This document shows, in pieces, positions 28,770-38,599 of a DNA stretch of 64,000 bases (its first letter is position 1; the number at the start of each line of letters is the position of its first letter). The position numbers were made by a program, and so were the translations under genes. The notes beneath the pieces were generated by a model, which saw only the letters and a program-made list of their open reading frames with translations, was not told the origin of the DNA and did not search any database. This DNA is from Rheinheimera maricola (GTDB lineage: Bacteria > Pseudomonadota > Gammaproteobacteria > Enterobacterales > Alteromonadaceae): assembly GCF_016918075.2 (NCBI RefSeq), contig NZ_JAERPS020000001.1:992001-1056000 (forward strand), written 5' to 3'.

Positions 28770-30629
28770 ATGCGCAAGTCTTTGACAGCCTTAGCTGTAG
28801 CCGGCTTAATTGCCGGCTGCGGTCCTACGTCACAACCCACATCGCAAACCACCACCACGGCGACAGCTGTTGTTGCTGAGCAGCAGTCAGAGACCGAGCG
28901 ATTAAACCAGTGGTTTGAAGCCAAATACGAACAACAACTGCAGCAAAGTCCATTGCAAATGACTTTTCTTGGTCGCAAAGATAAATATGATCAAGTTGAT
29001 GACACCTCAGCAGCCGCTGAAGATAAACAATTGGCATGGTTGGGGGAAACGGTTGCAGAGCTAAAAGCAAGCTTTGATTACGACAAGCTCGAACCTGAAG
29101 CTAAAACTTCCTATGACATTTGGATATACCAATACGAACAAGCCCTGCAAGGTGTGCCGTTTCGTAGTAATGGCTATGTTTTTACCCAAATGCAAGGCAT
29201 TCATGCCATGCTGCCACAAATTATGATTAACTTTCATAAAGTCGATACAGTTGAAGATATGCAGGCCTATGTCACGCGTATTGAGGGTATTAGTCGGGCA
29301 TTGGTGCAACTGCTACAACGGGCGCAGGACAATGCAGCACACGATGTCCGCCCACCACGTTTTGCCTATGAAGGCGTGTTGCAGCAGATCAACAACTTAA
29401 TCAGTGGTGCGCCTTTTACTGAGGTTGAACAAGACATTCCACTATGGAGCGATGCCAAAAGCAAGATTGAGGCGTTAGTGAAAGCTGACAAATTAACAGA
29501 CGAGCAAGCAAAACAATTAACCGACGATACCAAGCTGGCTTTGCAAACACACTTTTTACCGGCCTATAACGCATTAAAACAATGGTTAGAACAAGACATT
29601 GCCAATACTGATGAAGTTGCTACCGGTGTGGGCAAGCAAAAAAATGGTCGTGATTATTATAACTACGCGCTAAAGGTATCAACCACCACCGACCTGACGG
29701 CTGAGCAAATTCACCAAATTGGTTTGGACGAAGTTGCACGTTTGACCAGTGAAATGAACGCCATCAAAGACAAAGTGGGTTTTGCTGGTGATTTAAAAGC
29801 ATTTTTCAAATTTATTAAAGACGATGATCAGTTCTACTATCCGGATACTGATGCAGGGCGGGAGGGTTACCTGGAGGACTCGCGGCAATATCTGGCGTTT
29901 ATTAACGATAAACTGCCACAGTACTTTGGCATTTTACCTAAAGCTGATTTAGTGGTGAAACGGGTAGAACCGTTTCGAGAGCAGCCTGGTGCGGCCCAAC
30001 ACTATTTCCCTGGTACGCCAGACGGTGCAAGGCCGGGTATTTATTACGCGCATTTGTCTGATATGCGTTCAATGCCCAAAAATGAAATGGAAGCCATTGC
30101 CTATCACGAAGGTAGCCCGGGCCACCATATGCAAATTTCGATTGCACAGGAATTGACCACAGTACCCACATTTCGTACTCAGGCCGGTTTTACCGTGTAC
30201 TCAGAAGGCTGGGCATTGTATTCGGAGTTGCTGGCAAAAGAGATGGGCGCCTATCAGAACCCATACTCCGATTTTGGCCGGTTAATTACCGAAATGTGGC
30301 GCGCAGTGCGTCTTGTCGTTGACACCGGCCTGCACAGTAAAGGCTGGACTGAACAACAGGCAATTGATTACTTCTTGGAAAAAACGCCAATTGCAGAGGG
30401 TGCGGTTATTTCAGAAGTACGTCGCTACATTGTTTGGCCCGGACAAGCAACAGCTTACAAAATTGGTATGATCAAAATTCTGGATCTGCGCAGTAAAGCG
30501 CAGCAGCAATTGGGTGAAAAGTTTGATATTCGTGCATTTCACGATACCGTACTTGGCGGTGGCGCTTTACCGCTTAAAGTGCTGGAAAAACGGGTAGATA
30601 ATTGGATCGCCAGGGTAAAATCGAGTTAG
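28770..30629 (+). CDS. DUF885 family lipoprotein, putative zinc peptidase
   Basis: A 619-residue protein with a lipoprotein signal (LIAGC, acylated Cys17) and then a Thr/Gln-rich linker. The long DUF885 domain carries AYHEGSPGHHMQ near residue 446, a zinc-binding HExxxxHH arrangement. YSEGWALYSELLAKEMG downstream likely adds the third ligand. Members are related to M32-like metallopeptidases but few have known substrates. It is probably anchored to the periplasmic face of the outer membrane. It is a single gene with its own terminator. Confidence 0.88.
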   Translation: MRKSLTALAVAGLIAGCGPTSQPTSQTTTTATAVVAEQQSETERLNQWFEAKYEQQLQQSPLQMTFLGRKDKYDQVDDTSAAAEDKQLAWLGETVAELKASFDYDKLEPEAKTSYDIWIYQYEQALQGVPFRSNGYVFTQMQGIHAMLPQIMINFHKVDTVEDMQAYVTRIEGISRALVQLLQRAQDNAAHDVRPPRFAYEGVLQQINNLISGAPFTEVEQDIPLWSDAKSKIEALVKADKLTDEQAKQLTDDTKLALQTHFLPAYNALKQWLEQDIANTDEVATGVGKQKNGRDYYNYALKVSTTTDLTAEQIHQIGLDEVARLTSEMNAIKDKVGFAGDLKAFFKFIKDDDQFYYPDTDAGREGYLEDSRQYLAFINDKLPQYFGILPKADLVVKRVEPFREQPGAAQHYFPGTPDGARPGIYYAHLSDMRSMPKNEMEAIAYHEGSPGHHMQISIAQELTTVPTFRTQAGFTVYSEGWALYSELLAKEMGAYQNPYSDFGRLITEMWRAVRLVVDTGLHSKGWTEQQAIDYFLEKTPIAEGAVISEVRRYIVWPGQATAYKIGMIKILDLRSKAQQQLGEKFDIRAFHDTVLGGGALPLKVLEKRVDNWIARVKSS

Positions 30630-30681
30630 TTTATCTAAACGGTTAAAACCGTGCAGCTAACTTAGCCACCTGACGGCAGAT

Positions 30682-30716
30682 AAGGGCTGTTCATCGCGTA
30701 TGAGCAGCCTTTTTTG
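30682..30716 (+). terminator. terminator after the DUF885 gene
   Basis: The arms GGCTGTTCAT and ATGAGCAGCC pair (one G-U) around CGCGT, and the 3' arm leads into TTTTTT. Confidence 0.88.
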
Positions 30717-30781
30717 ATCACTCATCACAAAAAGCCGTATATTAACGCCAATTAGCCCAATGCTGTGATGAAGGACAAGAA

Positions 30782-31816
30782 ATGACGTTGATACGCCAAT
30801 CGATATGGCTCAGTGCACTGCTGATGTGTTTACCGCTTCAGGCTCAGGTAGCCGGTGGCGGCCGGGCCGCTCAGGTGATAACTGCTACAATACAATTTGA
30901 GCAGCAAACCAGCCGGGTCGAGGCAGTGGGTACCGCTGAAGCTATGCGCTCGGTGGTGGTGTATCCGGCAGTGGCTGATAAAGTCACCAGTGTCAATTTT
31001 GTGCCAGGCCAAGCAGTCAAGCAGGGCGATGTGCTACTGCAACTTGACTCGCGGCGCCAGCAAGTAGCGCTTGAACGCGTAACCATACAGCTGGCAGACG
31101 CTGAGCGCACAGTAACCCGCTTGCAAGAGAGCCGTAAGCGCGGGGCCATTGCGCAAAGTGATCTGGATGATGCGATAACAGCACGTGATCTGCTTAAAGT
31201 GCAATTGGCCGAAACCAAAACCGAACTGGAAGACCGCACTGTTCGGGCGCCATTTACCGGTGTGGTCGGTTTTACCGACGTAGAGCAGGGCGATCGTATT
31301 ACGTTGCAAACCGCCATCACTACAATTGATAACCGCGAACAATTACTGATTAACTTTAATGCGCCTGAAGCAGCACTGCCAATTCTGCAAGGTAATGCCA
31401 GCGTTGAACTGGAGCCGTGGCAAGCGCAAGGCGAGCGCATTCGTGCAGACATTGCTCAGGTAGATTCGCGCATTGATAACATCAACCGTAGTATCCGGGT
31501 GCGGGCATTATTAGATAACGCTGCAGATTTGTATCGTCCTGGCATGAGTTTTCGCGTGATCCTGCAACTGGCAGGTGCGGAATATGCGGTTATACCCGAA
31601 GCGGCATTACTGTGGGGAGCCACCAGCGCTTATGTTTGGCTGATGCAAGACGGCAAAGCCAGCCGGGTGGATGTGCAAATTAAACAGCGACTAAGTGGCC
31701 GTTTACTGGTATCAGGGGCGCTAAGTGCGAATGACAGCTTAATTGTTGAGGGCGTACAAACGCTGCGCGAAGGCCAGGCAGTTAAGGCGATAACCAACGG
31801 GGGCGCTCCTTTATGA
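30782..31816 (+). CDS. RND efflux periplasmic adaptor (membrane fusion protein)
   Basis: A 344-residue adaptor with a signal peptide (1 to about 22, ending LQAQ). A barrel-sandwich domain follows with VTSVNFVPGQAVKQGDVLLQLD, then a short alpha-hairpin (about 95-135) and the second lipoyl half DRTVRAPFTGVVGFTDVEQGD. The protein would link the inner-membrane pump encoded next to an outer-membrane channel. AAGGACA precedes the ATG. The stop overlaps the pump start by 4 bases (ATGA). No outer-membrane channel gene is in this operon, so TolC or a similar unlinked protein is expected. Confidence 0.92.
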   Translation: MTLIRQSIWLSALLMCLPLQAQVAGGGRAAQVITATIQFEQQTSRVEAVGTAEAMRSVVVYPAVADKVTSVNFVPGQAVKQGDVLLQLDSRRQQVALERVTIQLADAERTVTRLQESRKRGAIAQSDLDDAITARDLLKVQLAETKTELEDRTVRAPFTGVVGFTDVEQGDRITLQTAITTIDNREQLLINFNAPEAALPILQGNASVELEPWQAQGERIRADIAQVDSRIDNINRSIRVRALLDNAADLYRPGMSFRVILQLAGAEYAVIPEAALLWGATSAYVWLMQDGKASRVDVQIKQRLSGRLLVSGALSANDSLIVEGVQTLREGQAVKAITNGGAPL

Positions 31817-34800
31817 GCCAGCAAACCCCACAGAACGATTTACCGTCATTAGCCATTCGCCGCCCGGTGTTAATTGTGGTGCTGAACCTGCTGATTATCA
31901 TTGCGGGTTTTGCTGCATTAAGCGCCATTGAAGTACGCGAACTGCCCGATGTTGACCGACCTATCGTTTCTGTCACTGCGGCATTTCCCGGTGGCTCACC
32001 AGAAACTGTAGACACCGAAGTTACCAGCAAACTAGAAGGTGCAGTGGCCCGTGTTAGCGGTGTTAAATCGATTAACGCCTCCAGCGAGGAGGGGAGCTCG
32101 CGGGTACGGGTTGAGTTTCGTCCCGGTATTAATTTAGATGACGCCGCTAACGAAACGCGCGAAGCCGTTAGCCGGGTGCAACGTGAACTGCCCGATGCGG
32201 TAGAGCGGTTGTCTATTATTAAAGCCGACAACGATGCGGAATCTGTGGTTAGCCTGGCGGTATCCAGTGAAACGTTAGATTTAGAAAGCCTGACCGAGCG
32301 AGTAGAAACGGATTTAGCACCTTTGTTTTTAAGCATTCCCGGTGTGGCCGATGTGCGCTTAAATGGCGATCGTGAGAGGGTGCTACGTGTGCTGTTGGAT
32401 CCACTGCGCCTGACCAGCTTTAACTTGTCGGTTACCGATGTCGCTGCAGCACTGCGTCAGGCGCCGTTTGATGTGCCTGCCGGCAGTATGAAATCGACCG
32501 ACCAGCAATTGATTGTGCGTGCTGATGCCACATCAATAACTGCAGAGCAGGTTGAAGATATTATTGTTAGCGGCAATACGCGCATTGGCGATGTTGCTAC
32601 AGTCTATTTTGGCCCGGCGGATGCACAAAGCCTGGTGAGGCTGGATGGTAAACCGGTAATTGGGCTGGGTGTTATTCGTCAAGCGCGGTCAAACACTATT
32701 GAGATATCTGACGAAGTTCTGGCGTTAGTCGAACAGCTAAAAAGTCGCTTTCCTGATCTGCAGATGCAGGTAACTTCGGATGACGCAGAGTTTATCCGTG
32801 GCTCGGTCAAAGAGGTCATTACCTCACTGGTGCTTACCATTGGCCTGGTGGTGGCTACGTTATGGCTGTTTATCGGCTCAGGTCGCGCCACCATTATTCC
32901 GGCTCTGTCGATACCGGTATCGTTGATTGGCGCCTTAGCGGCTATCTGGCTGATGGGGTTTTCCATTAACATTCTAACGCTGCTGGCTTTGGTATTGGCC
33001 ACCGGCTTGATTGTTGATGATGCCATAGTAGTAACTGAAAACATTCAGCGTCGCCGTGCCATGGGGTTAGGCGCCCGCGCTGCCGCGGTTATTGGCACGC
33101 GGGAAGTGTTTTTTGCCGTAGTCGCCACTACCGCTGTACTGGTCGCGGTGTTTGTGCCGATAGCATTTTTGCCCTCAACCGCCGGCCGGTTATTCCGTGA
33201 ATTTGGCGGTGTATTGGCCATTGCCGTCATCATTTCATCCTTTGTAGCGCTGTCACTGGTACCGGCCCTTACCGCGCGCTTACCGCTAAAAGCTAACAGC
33301 ACCAGCCGCTTATCTGCCGCAGGAAATAAAATGCTGGGTTGGTACCAGCGTAGCCTGCATGTCGCGCTGGACAAAGCCTGGTGGGTATTTATTGCCAGCA
33401 TGTTGGCAGCTATTGCCGCTATAAGCTTATACACGCAGCTGAACAACGAGCTAATGCCAAGTGAAGATCGGGGCAGTATCCGCATCTTTGCCCGCGGCCC
33501 GGATGGGGTTGGGCTGAATTTTATGGACCGTCAGGCCGACAAAATGGAAGATATTTTGCTGCCCTATGTTAACGGCGGTGATATCGACTCCATCTACACC
33601 GTGGTAGGCCAGTGGGACCCTAATCTGGCGTTTATTACAGTACCGTTAAAACACTGGGACGAACGTAGCCGCTCGCAGCAGCAAATTATCGATGACATTC
33701 GCGGGCCACTGGCTGCCATTCCCGGCGCCCCGGCGCGTGCCTTTGGCTCCAATAGCCTTAATTTGCGTGGTCAGGGCGGTGGGCTTGAACTGGCATTAAC
33801 CGGCCAGAGTTATGCTGAAATTTTTGCTGCTGCACAGGCGTTTTCAAAAGTGATCCAGCAGCAACTGCCGCAACTAGGTATGCCGCGTATTTCATATCAG
33901 CCAACTCAACCACAGCTTAGGGTGAACATTGACCGGCGCCGGGCGCAGGAGCTCGGCGTACCATTGTCAGATATTGCCACTACATTACGTGTGGCCATCA
34001 ACGGTGATGATTTGGCAGATTTAAACGTGGGCGACCAGGCCATTCCAATCATTTTGCAGGCGCAAAGTAGCCAGATAAAAGACCCTACCGATCTGGCCAA
34101 TTTATATGTCGGTTCAAGCACGGGGGGGTTAGTACCGCTATCCAGTCTGGCGTATATTTCTGAAGAGGGCGTAGCGGCCGAGCTGGAGCGTCAGGCGCAG
34201 CGTCGCGCCATTGAGATGGAAATGGAGTTGCCAGCAGATCTGCCACTACAGCAAGCAGTTGAGCAGTTGCGTAGTTTGGCAGAGCAGCATTTGCCCAGTG
34301 GTATCGGCCTTATTTTTTTAGGTGAAGCTCTGACGTTTGAAGAAACGGCCCGCGAAGTAACGCTGACCTACGTACTGGCCTTTGTTATTGTATTGCTGGT
34401 GCTGGCAGCACAGTTTGAAAGCGTTAACAGCGCGGTGGTGGTAATGGCTACCGTACCTTTCGGTATTGCGGCGGCACTGTTTGCGCTATTCTTAACCGGT
34501 ACCTCCATTAATATCTATTCGCAAATTGGTTTGGTGATGCTAATTGGCTTACTGGCAAAAAATGCTATTCTGCTGGTTGAATTTGCAGATCAATTACGCG
34601 ATCAGGGGTATGAAGTGCGTAAAGCGGTAGAGCAGGCGGCCAGTATTCGCTTGCGGCCAATCACCATGACGTTGCTGTCTACCTTACTTGGCGGACTACC
34701 GCTAATTTTATCCACCGGTGCCGGTGCTGAAGCACGCAATGCCATAGGCTGGGTGGTGTTTGGTGGATTGGGTATTGCGGTAGTATTTACGCTGTATTTA

Positions 34801-34902
34801 ACCCCGGTGTTGTATCTGGCGCTGGCGCGTTTTACCAAGCCACGTGCTGATGAAACTAAGCGGCTACAAACTGAACTGCAGCAAGCAGAGCAATTGGAAT
34901 AG
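31813..34902 (+). CDS. RND efflux pump inner-membrane subunit (AcrB/MexB superfamily, HAE1-like)
   Basis: A 1029-residue RND transporter with about twelve membrane helices and two large periplasmic loops. TM1 (VLIVVLNLLIIIAGFAALS) is followed by the FPGGSPETVDTEVTSKLE porter motif. TM4 contains LVLATGLIVDDAIVVTENI with the paired Asp residues of the proton relay. QIGLVMLIGLLAKNAILLVEFA lies near the C-terminus. The sequence suggests a multidrug or hydrophobic-compound exporter rather than a metal pump; the substrate cannot be read. It is translationally coupled to the adaptor. Confidence 0.94.
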   Translation: MSQQTPQNDLPSLAIRRPVLIVVLNLLIIIAGFAALSAIEVRELPDVDRPIVSVTAAFPGGSPETVDTEVTSKLEGAVARVSGVKSINASSEEGSSRVRVEFRPGINLDDAANETREAVSRVQRELPDAVERLSIIKADNDAESVVSLAVSSETLDLESLTERVETDLAPLFLSIPGVADVRLNGDRERVLRVLLDPLRLTSFNLSVTDVAAALRQAPFDVPAGSMKSTDQQLIVRADATSITAEQVEDIIVSGNTRIGDVATVYFGPADAQSLVRLDGKPVIGLGVIRQARSNTIEISDEVLALVEQLKSRFPDLQMQVTSDDAEFIRGSVKEVITSLVLTIGLVVATLWLFIGSGRATIIPALSIPVSLIGALAAIWLMGFSINILTLLALVLATGLIVDDAIVVTENIQRRRAMGLGARAAAVIGTREVFFAVVATTAVLVAVFVPIAFLPSTAGRLFREFGGVLAIAVIISSFVALSLVPALTARLPLKANSTSRLSAAGNKMLGWYQRSLHVALDKAWWVFIASMLAAIAAISLYTQLNNELMPSEDRGSIRIFARGPDGVGLNFMDRQADKMEDILLPYVNGGDIDSIYTVVGQWDPNLAFITVPLKHWDERSRSQQQIIDDIRGPLAAIPGAPARAFGSNSLNLRGQGGGLELALTGQSYAEIFAAAQAFSKVIQQQLPQLGMPRISYQPTQPQLRVNIDRRRAQELGVPLSDIATTLRVAINGDDLADLNVGDQAIPIILQAQSSQIKDPTDLANLYVGSSTGGLVPLSSLAYISEEGVAAELERQAQRRAIEMEMELPADLPLQQAVEQLRSLAEQHLPSGIGLIFLGEALTFEETAREVTLTYVLAFVIVLLVLAAQFESVNSAVVVMATVPFGIAAALFALFLTGTSINIYSQIGLVMLIGLLAKNAILLVEFADQLRDQGYEVRKAVEQAASIRLRPITMTLLSTLLGGLPLILSTGAGAEARNAIGWVVFGGLGIAVVFTLYLTPVLYLALARFTKPRADETKRLQTELQQAEQLE

Positions 34903-34918
34903 GTGTTATCAGCTAAAT

Positions 34919-34924
34919 AAGGAG
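34919..34924 (+). promoter_or_regulatory. ribosome binding site that points to an AUC start
   Basis: AAGGAG at 34919-34924 is followed after six bases by ATC AGC AAC AAG in the frame of the RNase J-like protein. No ATG, GTG or TTG exists in that frame between this site and the end of the preceding gene. Confidence 0.7.
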
Positions 34925-34930
34925 CATACC

Positions 34931-36319
34931 ATCAGCAACAAGCGGCCCGATATAACCCCTGGGGTGAATGATCTGTGGTTTTTACCGCTGGGCGGTACCG
35001 GCGAGATTGGCATGAACCTGAACTTATACGGGCATGCCGGGCGCTGGCTGATGGTTGACTGCGGGGTTACCTTTAATAGTCCGTTATCGCCTTTGCAACA
35101 GAGTAGTTCCAGCACCGCAGTGCAAAAAGCCGAGGTGCTGGCGGCAGATCCGGCGTTTATCTGTGCGCAGCGTGAAAACTTGTGCGGTATTGTTATTACC
35201 CATGCCCATGAAGATCACATAGGCGCATTGCCTCAGTTGTGGCCGCGGTTTAATTGCCCGGTATACACCACTGCTTTTACCGCTGAAATTTTGCGGCGTA
35301 AATTAGCCGGCACGGGGTTGTTGGATAAAATGCCAATCATTGAAGTACCCAGCGGCGGCACAGTAAATATTGGCCCGTTTAGCTTAAATTGGCTGGCCAT
35401 TACCCATTCCATTCCAGAACCACATGCGCTACTCATAAGCACCGCCGCCGGCAGCGTGTTTCATACCGCAGACTGGAAAATAGATGAGCAACCCATTACC
35501 GGGCGAGCCTTTAAAGCGGCGCCTTTTAAACGGCTGGCACAGCACAATATTACCGCTATGGTGTGCGACTCGACCAACGCCCTGCGTGATGGTTTTTCGG
35601 TTTCTGAAACCGCCTGCGCTGAGGCCTTATTGCAGGTTATTAAAGCTGCCACTGGCCGGGTGGTCGTCAGCGGCTTTAGCTCAAATGTCGGCAGGCTTAT
35701 TTCTCTGGCACGTATTGCCGCCAAAACCGGCCGTTATCTGGCACTACTAGGGCGATCGTTAAACAATATGGTGGGTGCCGCCAGAGCAACCGGTTATTGG
35801 CCTGACGACTTACCCCTGGCCGATGCCGAGCACATTGGCTATCTGCCGCGCCATGAGGTGTTAGTCATTGCCACCGGCTCACAGGGTGAGCCACGCGCCG
35901 CGTTAAACAAGCTGGCCGATGACAGCCACCCGCAGCTGTTGTTAGAGCAGGGTGATTTAGTGGTGTTTAGCTCAATTATTATTCCCGGTAATGAAATGCT
36001 GATAAGCCGGCTAGTAGACAAATTTAACGGCCGCAATATCCAGACACTGCAAAGCCATAACACCAAACTGCCCATTCATGTTTCTGGCCACCCTTGTCGC
36101 GGCGAACTGGATTTACTCTATCGTTGGGTGCAGCCACAAATTGCCGTGCCGGTGCATGGCGAGGCCGCGCACATCGCCGCCAATGCTGGTGTGGCAAAAG
36201 CCGCCGGCGTACCGCAGCAACTTAGCGGATTAAATGGCGATTTATTTGTATTGGCCCCCTCAGCGCGGCTATGGCCGGGTTTTGCCACAGTTGGCCGCAT
36301 TGTCATAAGTTCACACTGA
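34931..36319 (+). CDS. RNase J-like metallo-beta-lactamase-fold nuclease, apparent AUC start
   Basis: From the AUC at 34931 the product is 462 residues. FLPLGGTGEIGMN near residue 17 is the RNase J N-terminal motif; ITHAHEDHIGALPQ (about 89-102) is the zinc-binding HxHxDH. VVSGFSSNVGRL and HVSGHPCRGELDLLY belong to the beta-CASP part. RNase J enzymes are 5' exo/endo-ribonucleases; this compact version may act on RNA, but that is inference. Start options are AUC 34931 with a perfect ribosome-binding site, GTG 34964 without one, or ATG 34850 inside the pump gene. It seems co-transcribed with the efflux genes. Confidence 0.8.
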   Translation: MSNKRPDITPGVNDLWFLPLGGTGEIGMNLNLYGHAGRWLMVDCGVTFNSPLSPLQQSSSSTAVQKAEVLAADPAFICAQRENLCGIVITHAHEDHIGALPQLWPRFNCPVYTTAFTAEILRRKLAGTGLLDKMPIIEVPSGGTVNIGPFSLNWLAITHSIPEPHALLISTAAGSVFHTADWKIDEQPITGRAFKAAPFKRLAQHNITAMVCDSTNALRDGFSVSETACAEALLQVIKAATGRVVVSGFSSNVGRLISLARIAAKTGRYLALLGRSLNNMVGAARATGYWPDDLPLADAEHIGYLPRHEVLVIATGSQGEPRAALNKLADDSHPQLLLEQGDLVVFSSIIIPGNEMLISRLVDKFNGRNIQTLQSHNTKLPIHVSGHPCRGELDLLYRWVQPQIAVPVHGEAAHIAANAGVAKAAGVPQQLSGLNGDLFVLAPSARLWPGFATVGRIVISSH

Positions 36320-36376
36320 GCTTAATTGCTGGTTGCGACGTAAGTAGTGCTATTGCTTGGCTGTCTGGTAGGAATA

Positions 36377-37708
36377 ATGTCATCAAACTCGAAAGTGCCG
36401 GTTAGCCGGTTGTCCCGTTTTCGCTCGCTGGCATCGCTGGCAGGGCGCGTTGCCGGCGGTATGCTGGCCGAAGGCGCGCGACAGCTGGCGCAGGGTAACC
36501 GGCCCACAAAAGCCGGCATGTTATTAACCAGCGACAATGTGCGCCGCGTTGCCGATAAACTGGCGCATATGCGCGGTGCTGCCATGAAAGTAGGCCAGCT
36601 GTTATCCATGGACGCTGGTGATATGCTGCCAGCGGAGCTGAGTAACATTCTGGCCAGATTGCGTGCCAATGCCAACCCCATGCCGCCAAAACAGCTAACG
36701 CAGGTACTGCGCACAGAGCTGGGCGAAAACTGGTTGTCGCATTTCAGTGATTTTAGCTTCAGCCCTTTGGCAGCGGCCTCTATCGGGCAGGTGCATCAGG
36801 CCTACCACGACGACGGCCGCCGCCTGGCGGTGAAAATTCAATATCCGGGTATTAAGGGCAGTATCGACAATGACGTTGACAACGTGGCCACCTTGCTGCG
36901 TATCAGCGGCCTGCTGCCGGCAGATGTGGACTATCAAAGCCTGCTACACGAAGCCAAGCAACAACTTAACAACGAAGCAGATTATCGCTTGGAAGCCAGT
37001 TACCTGAACCGTTACCGTGAGCTGTTACAACATGACAAAGCGTATCTGTTGCCCGAGGTGCTGCCAGCGTTATGTAGTAGTAGTATTTTGTGTATGACCT
37101 ATGTTGAAGGTGTGCCGATAGATACTTTGCAACACGACGGCCAGCAGGTGCGCGACAAGGTCATGCAGCAGCTGTTTGTTCTGCTGTTTCGCGAATTGTT
37201 TCAGTTTAAGCTGGTGCAAACCGATCCCAACTTTGCTAACTACTTGTATAACCGCGACACCGGTCAGCTGGTGTTGTTAGATTTTGGTGCCTGCCGTGAT
37301 TATTCAGCAAAAATCAGTAACGCGTACCGAGATTTATTTGCCGCTGCCATCGAGAAAGACCAGCAAGCCATGGCGAATGCCCTGACCGATATTGGTTTTT
37401 TTAGCCAAAACATTTTGCCGGCACAAAAGCAAGCAGTGCTGAACTTAGTGCAGTTAGCCTGCGAGCCCCTGAACGAAAACCAGAGTTTTGACTTTGCTGG
37501 CAGTGATTTAGCCAGCCGGTTGCGTGACGCCGGCGCCGCGTTGAGCATGCAACAAAACTACTGGCACACACCGCCGGCTGATGCGTTATTTTTACACCGT
37601 AAAATTGCCGGTTTATATTTGCTGGCAGCACGGCTTAACGCCCGCACAAATTTGCGGGCACTGCTGCTACCGTTTTTGGACACAGTGAGCAGCATTACAA
37701 TGAAATAA
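36377..37708 (+). CDS. ABC1/COQ8-like atypical kinase (AarF/UbiB family)
   Basis: A 443-residue ABC1 (ADCK) protein. The family KxGQ motif appears as MKVGQLLSMDA (71-74 core); the Ala-rich loop is AAASIGQVHQA. The nucleotide Lys is K153 in LAVKIQYPG, and the metal-binding region is QTDPNFANYL (281-290) with LDFGA (301-305). The QTDPNxxN form resembles mitochondrial COQ8/ADCK3 more than classic UbiB, which has a HADPHPGN-type motif and C-terminal membrane helices; none are clear here. COQ8 proteins support ubiquinone synthesis via ATPase activity. ATG at 36377 with TAGGA upstream was chosen over 36347. It is the last gene of the efflux block. Confidence 0.88.
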   Translation: MSSNSKVPVSRLSRFRSLASLAGRVAGGMLAEGARQLAQGNRPTKAGMLLTSDNVRRVADKLAHMRGAAMKVGQLLSMDAGDMLPAELSNILARLRANANPMPPKQLTQVLRTELGENWLSHFSDFSFSPLAAASIGQVHQAYHDDGRRLAVKIQYPGIKGSIDNDVDNVATLLRISGLLPADVDYQSLLHEAKQQLNNEADYRLEASYLNRYRELLQHDKAYLLPEVLPALCSSSILCMTYVEGVPIDTLQHDGQQVRDKVMQQLFVLLFRELFQFKLVQTDPNFANYLYNRDTGQLVLLDFGACRDYSAKISNAYRDLFAAAIEKDQQAMANALTDIGFFSQNILPAQKQAVLNLVQLACEPLNENQSFDFAGSDLASRLRDAGAALSMQQNYWHTPPADALFLHRKIAGLYLLAARLNARTNLRALLLPFLDTVSSITMK

Positions 37709-37719
37709 CGATGCTGAAG

Positions 37720-38556
37720 TTACAAATCCAACTTATCAAAATCACTGCTGCTATGGCGCTCTGGTAGTTGTGGCCCATCGCCCCAATTCCGGTTCACCAC
37801 AGAGCCGCGCTTTACCGCCGGGCGCTGGTCAATTTGCTTAGCCCAGCGCAACACGTTTTTGTAGCTGGCGACGTCAAGAAACCCGGCAGCGTTATACAGC
37901 CGGCCCAGCACTAAACCACCGTACCAGGGCCAGATGGCTATGTCGGCAATACTGTAGTCATCGCCTGCGACAAATTCATTCTGAGCCAGCTGTTTGTCCA
38001 GCACGTCTAACTGTCGTTTGGTTTCCATTGCATAGCGGTTTATCGGATATTCATACTTCTCTGGCGCGTATGCATAAAAGTGACCAAAACCACCACCAAC
38101 AAAGGGGGCGCTACCCATTTGCCAGAACAGCCAGTTCAGCACTTCGCTGCGATTAGTGATATCTTTGGGTAAAAAAGCGTCAAATTTTTCGGCCAGATAT
38201 AACAGGATAGAACCCGATTCAAACAGCTGCACATTGGTAGTGGTATCCAGCAGCGCCGGAATTTTTGAGTTGGGGTTTAGCGCAACAAAACCGCTGCCAA
38301 ACTGATCGCCGTCTTTAATGCTAATAAGCCAGGCATCGTATTCTGCACCGGTTTTACCCGCCGCCAGCAACTCTTCCAGCATAATGGTTACTTTTACGCC
38401 ATTGGGGGTTGCCAATGAATACAGTTGTAATGGCATCTTGCCCATCGGTAGTGTTTTTTCATGTGTCGCACCGGCAACTGGCCGGTTAATGCTGGCGAAC
38501 TGGCCGCCGTTGGCTGCATCCCAGGTCCATACGTCGGGTGGGGTATAACTACTCAT
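37720..38556 (-). CDS. yghU: YghU-like glutathione S-transferase family protein
   Basis: A 278-residue Nu-class GST. After a 50-residue N-terminal extension comes the thioredoxin-like domain (LYSLATPNGVKVTIMLEELL, with PNSKIPAL and LFESGSILLYLAE for glutathione binding). A helical domain follows with DYSIADIAIWPWYG. E. coli YghU has disulfide-bond reductase activity with two bound GSH. ATG at 38556 follows AGGAGG; the in-frame start at 38598 is rejected. It is convergent with the ABC1 kinase and divergent from the hydrolase gene. Confidence 0.92.
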   Translation of the reverse strand: MSSYTPPDVWTWDAANGGQFASINRPVAGATHEKTLPMGKMPLQLYSLATPNGVKVTIMLEELLAAGKTGAEYDAWLISIKDGDQFGSGFVALNPNSKIPALLDTTTNVQLFESGSILLYLAEKFDAFLPKDITNRSEVLNWLFWQMGSAPFVGGGFGHFYAYAPEKYEYPINRYAMETKRQLDVLDKQLAQNEFVAGDDYSIADIAIWPWYGGLVLGRLYNAAGFLDVASYKNVLRWAKQIDQRPAVKRGSVVNRNWGDGPQLPERHSSSDFDKLDL

Positions 38557-38599
38557 AAAACCTCCTGTTACGGTGTCATTGTTTGTCAAAATAAGCATA

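Noticed and set aside
30871-31452. 193-codon minus-strand open frame inside the efflux adaptor
   Set aside because: It is Ser/Arg/Cys-rich with no recognisable fold and lies fully antisense to a well-supported adaptor gene.
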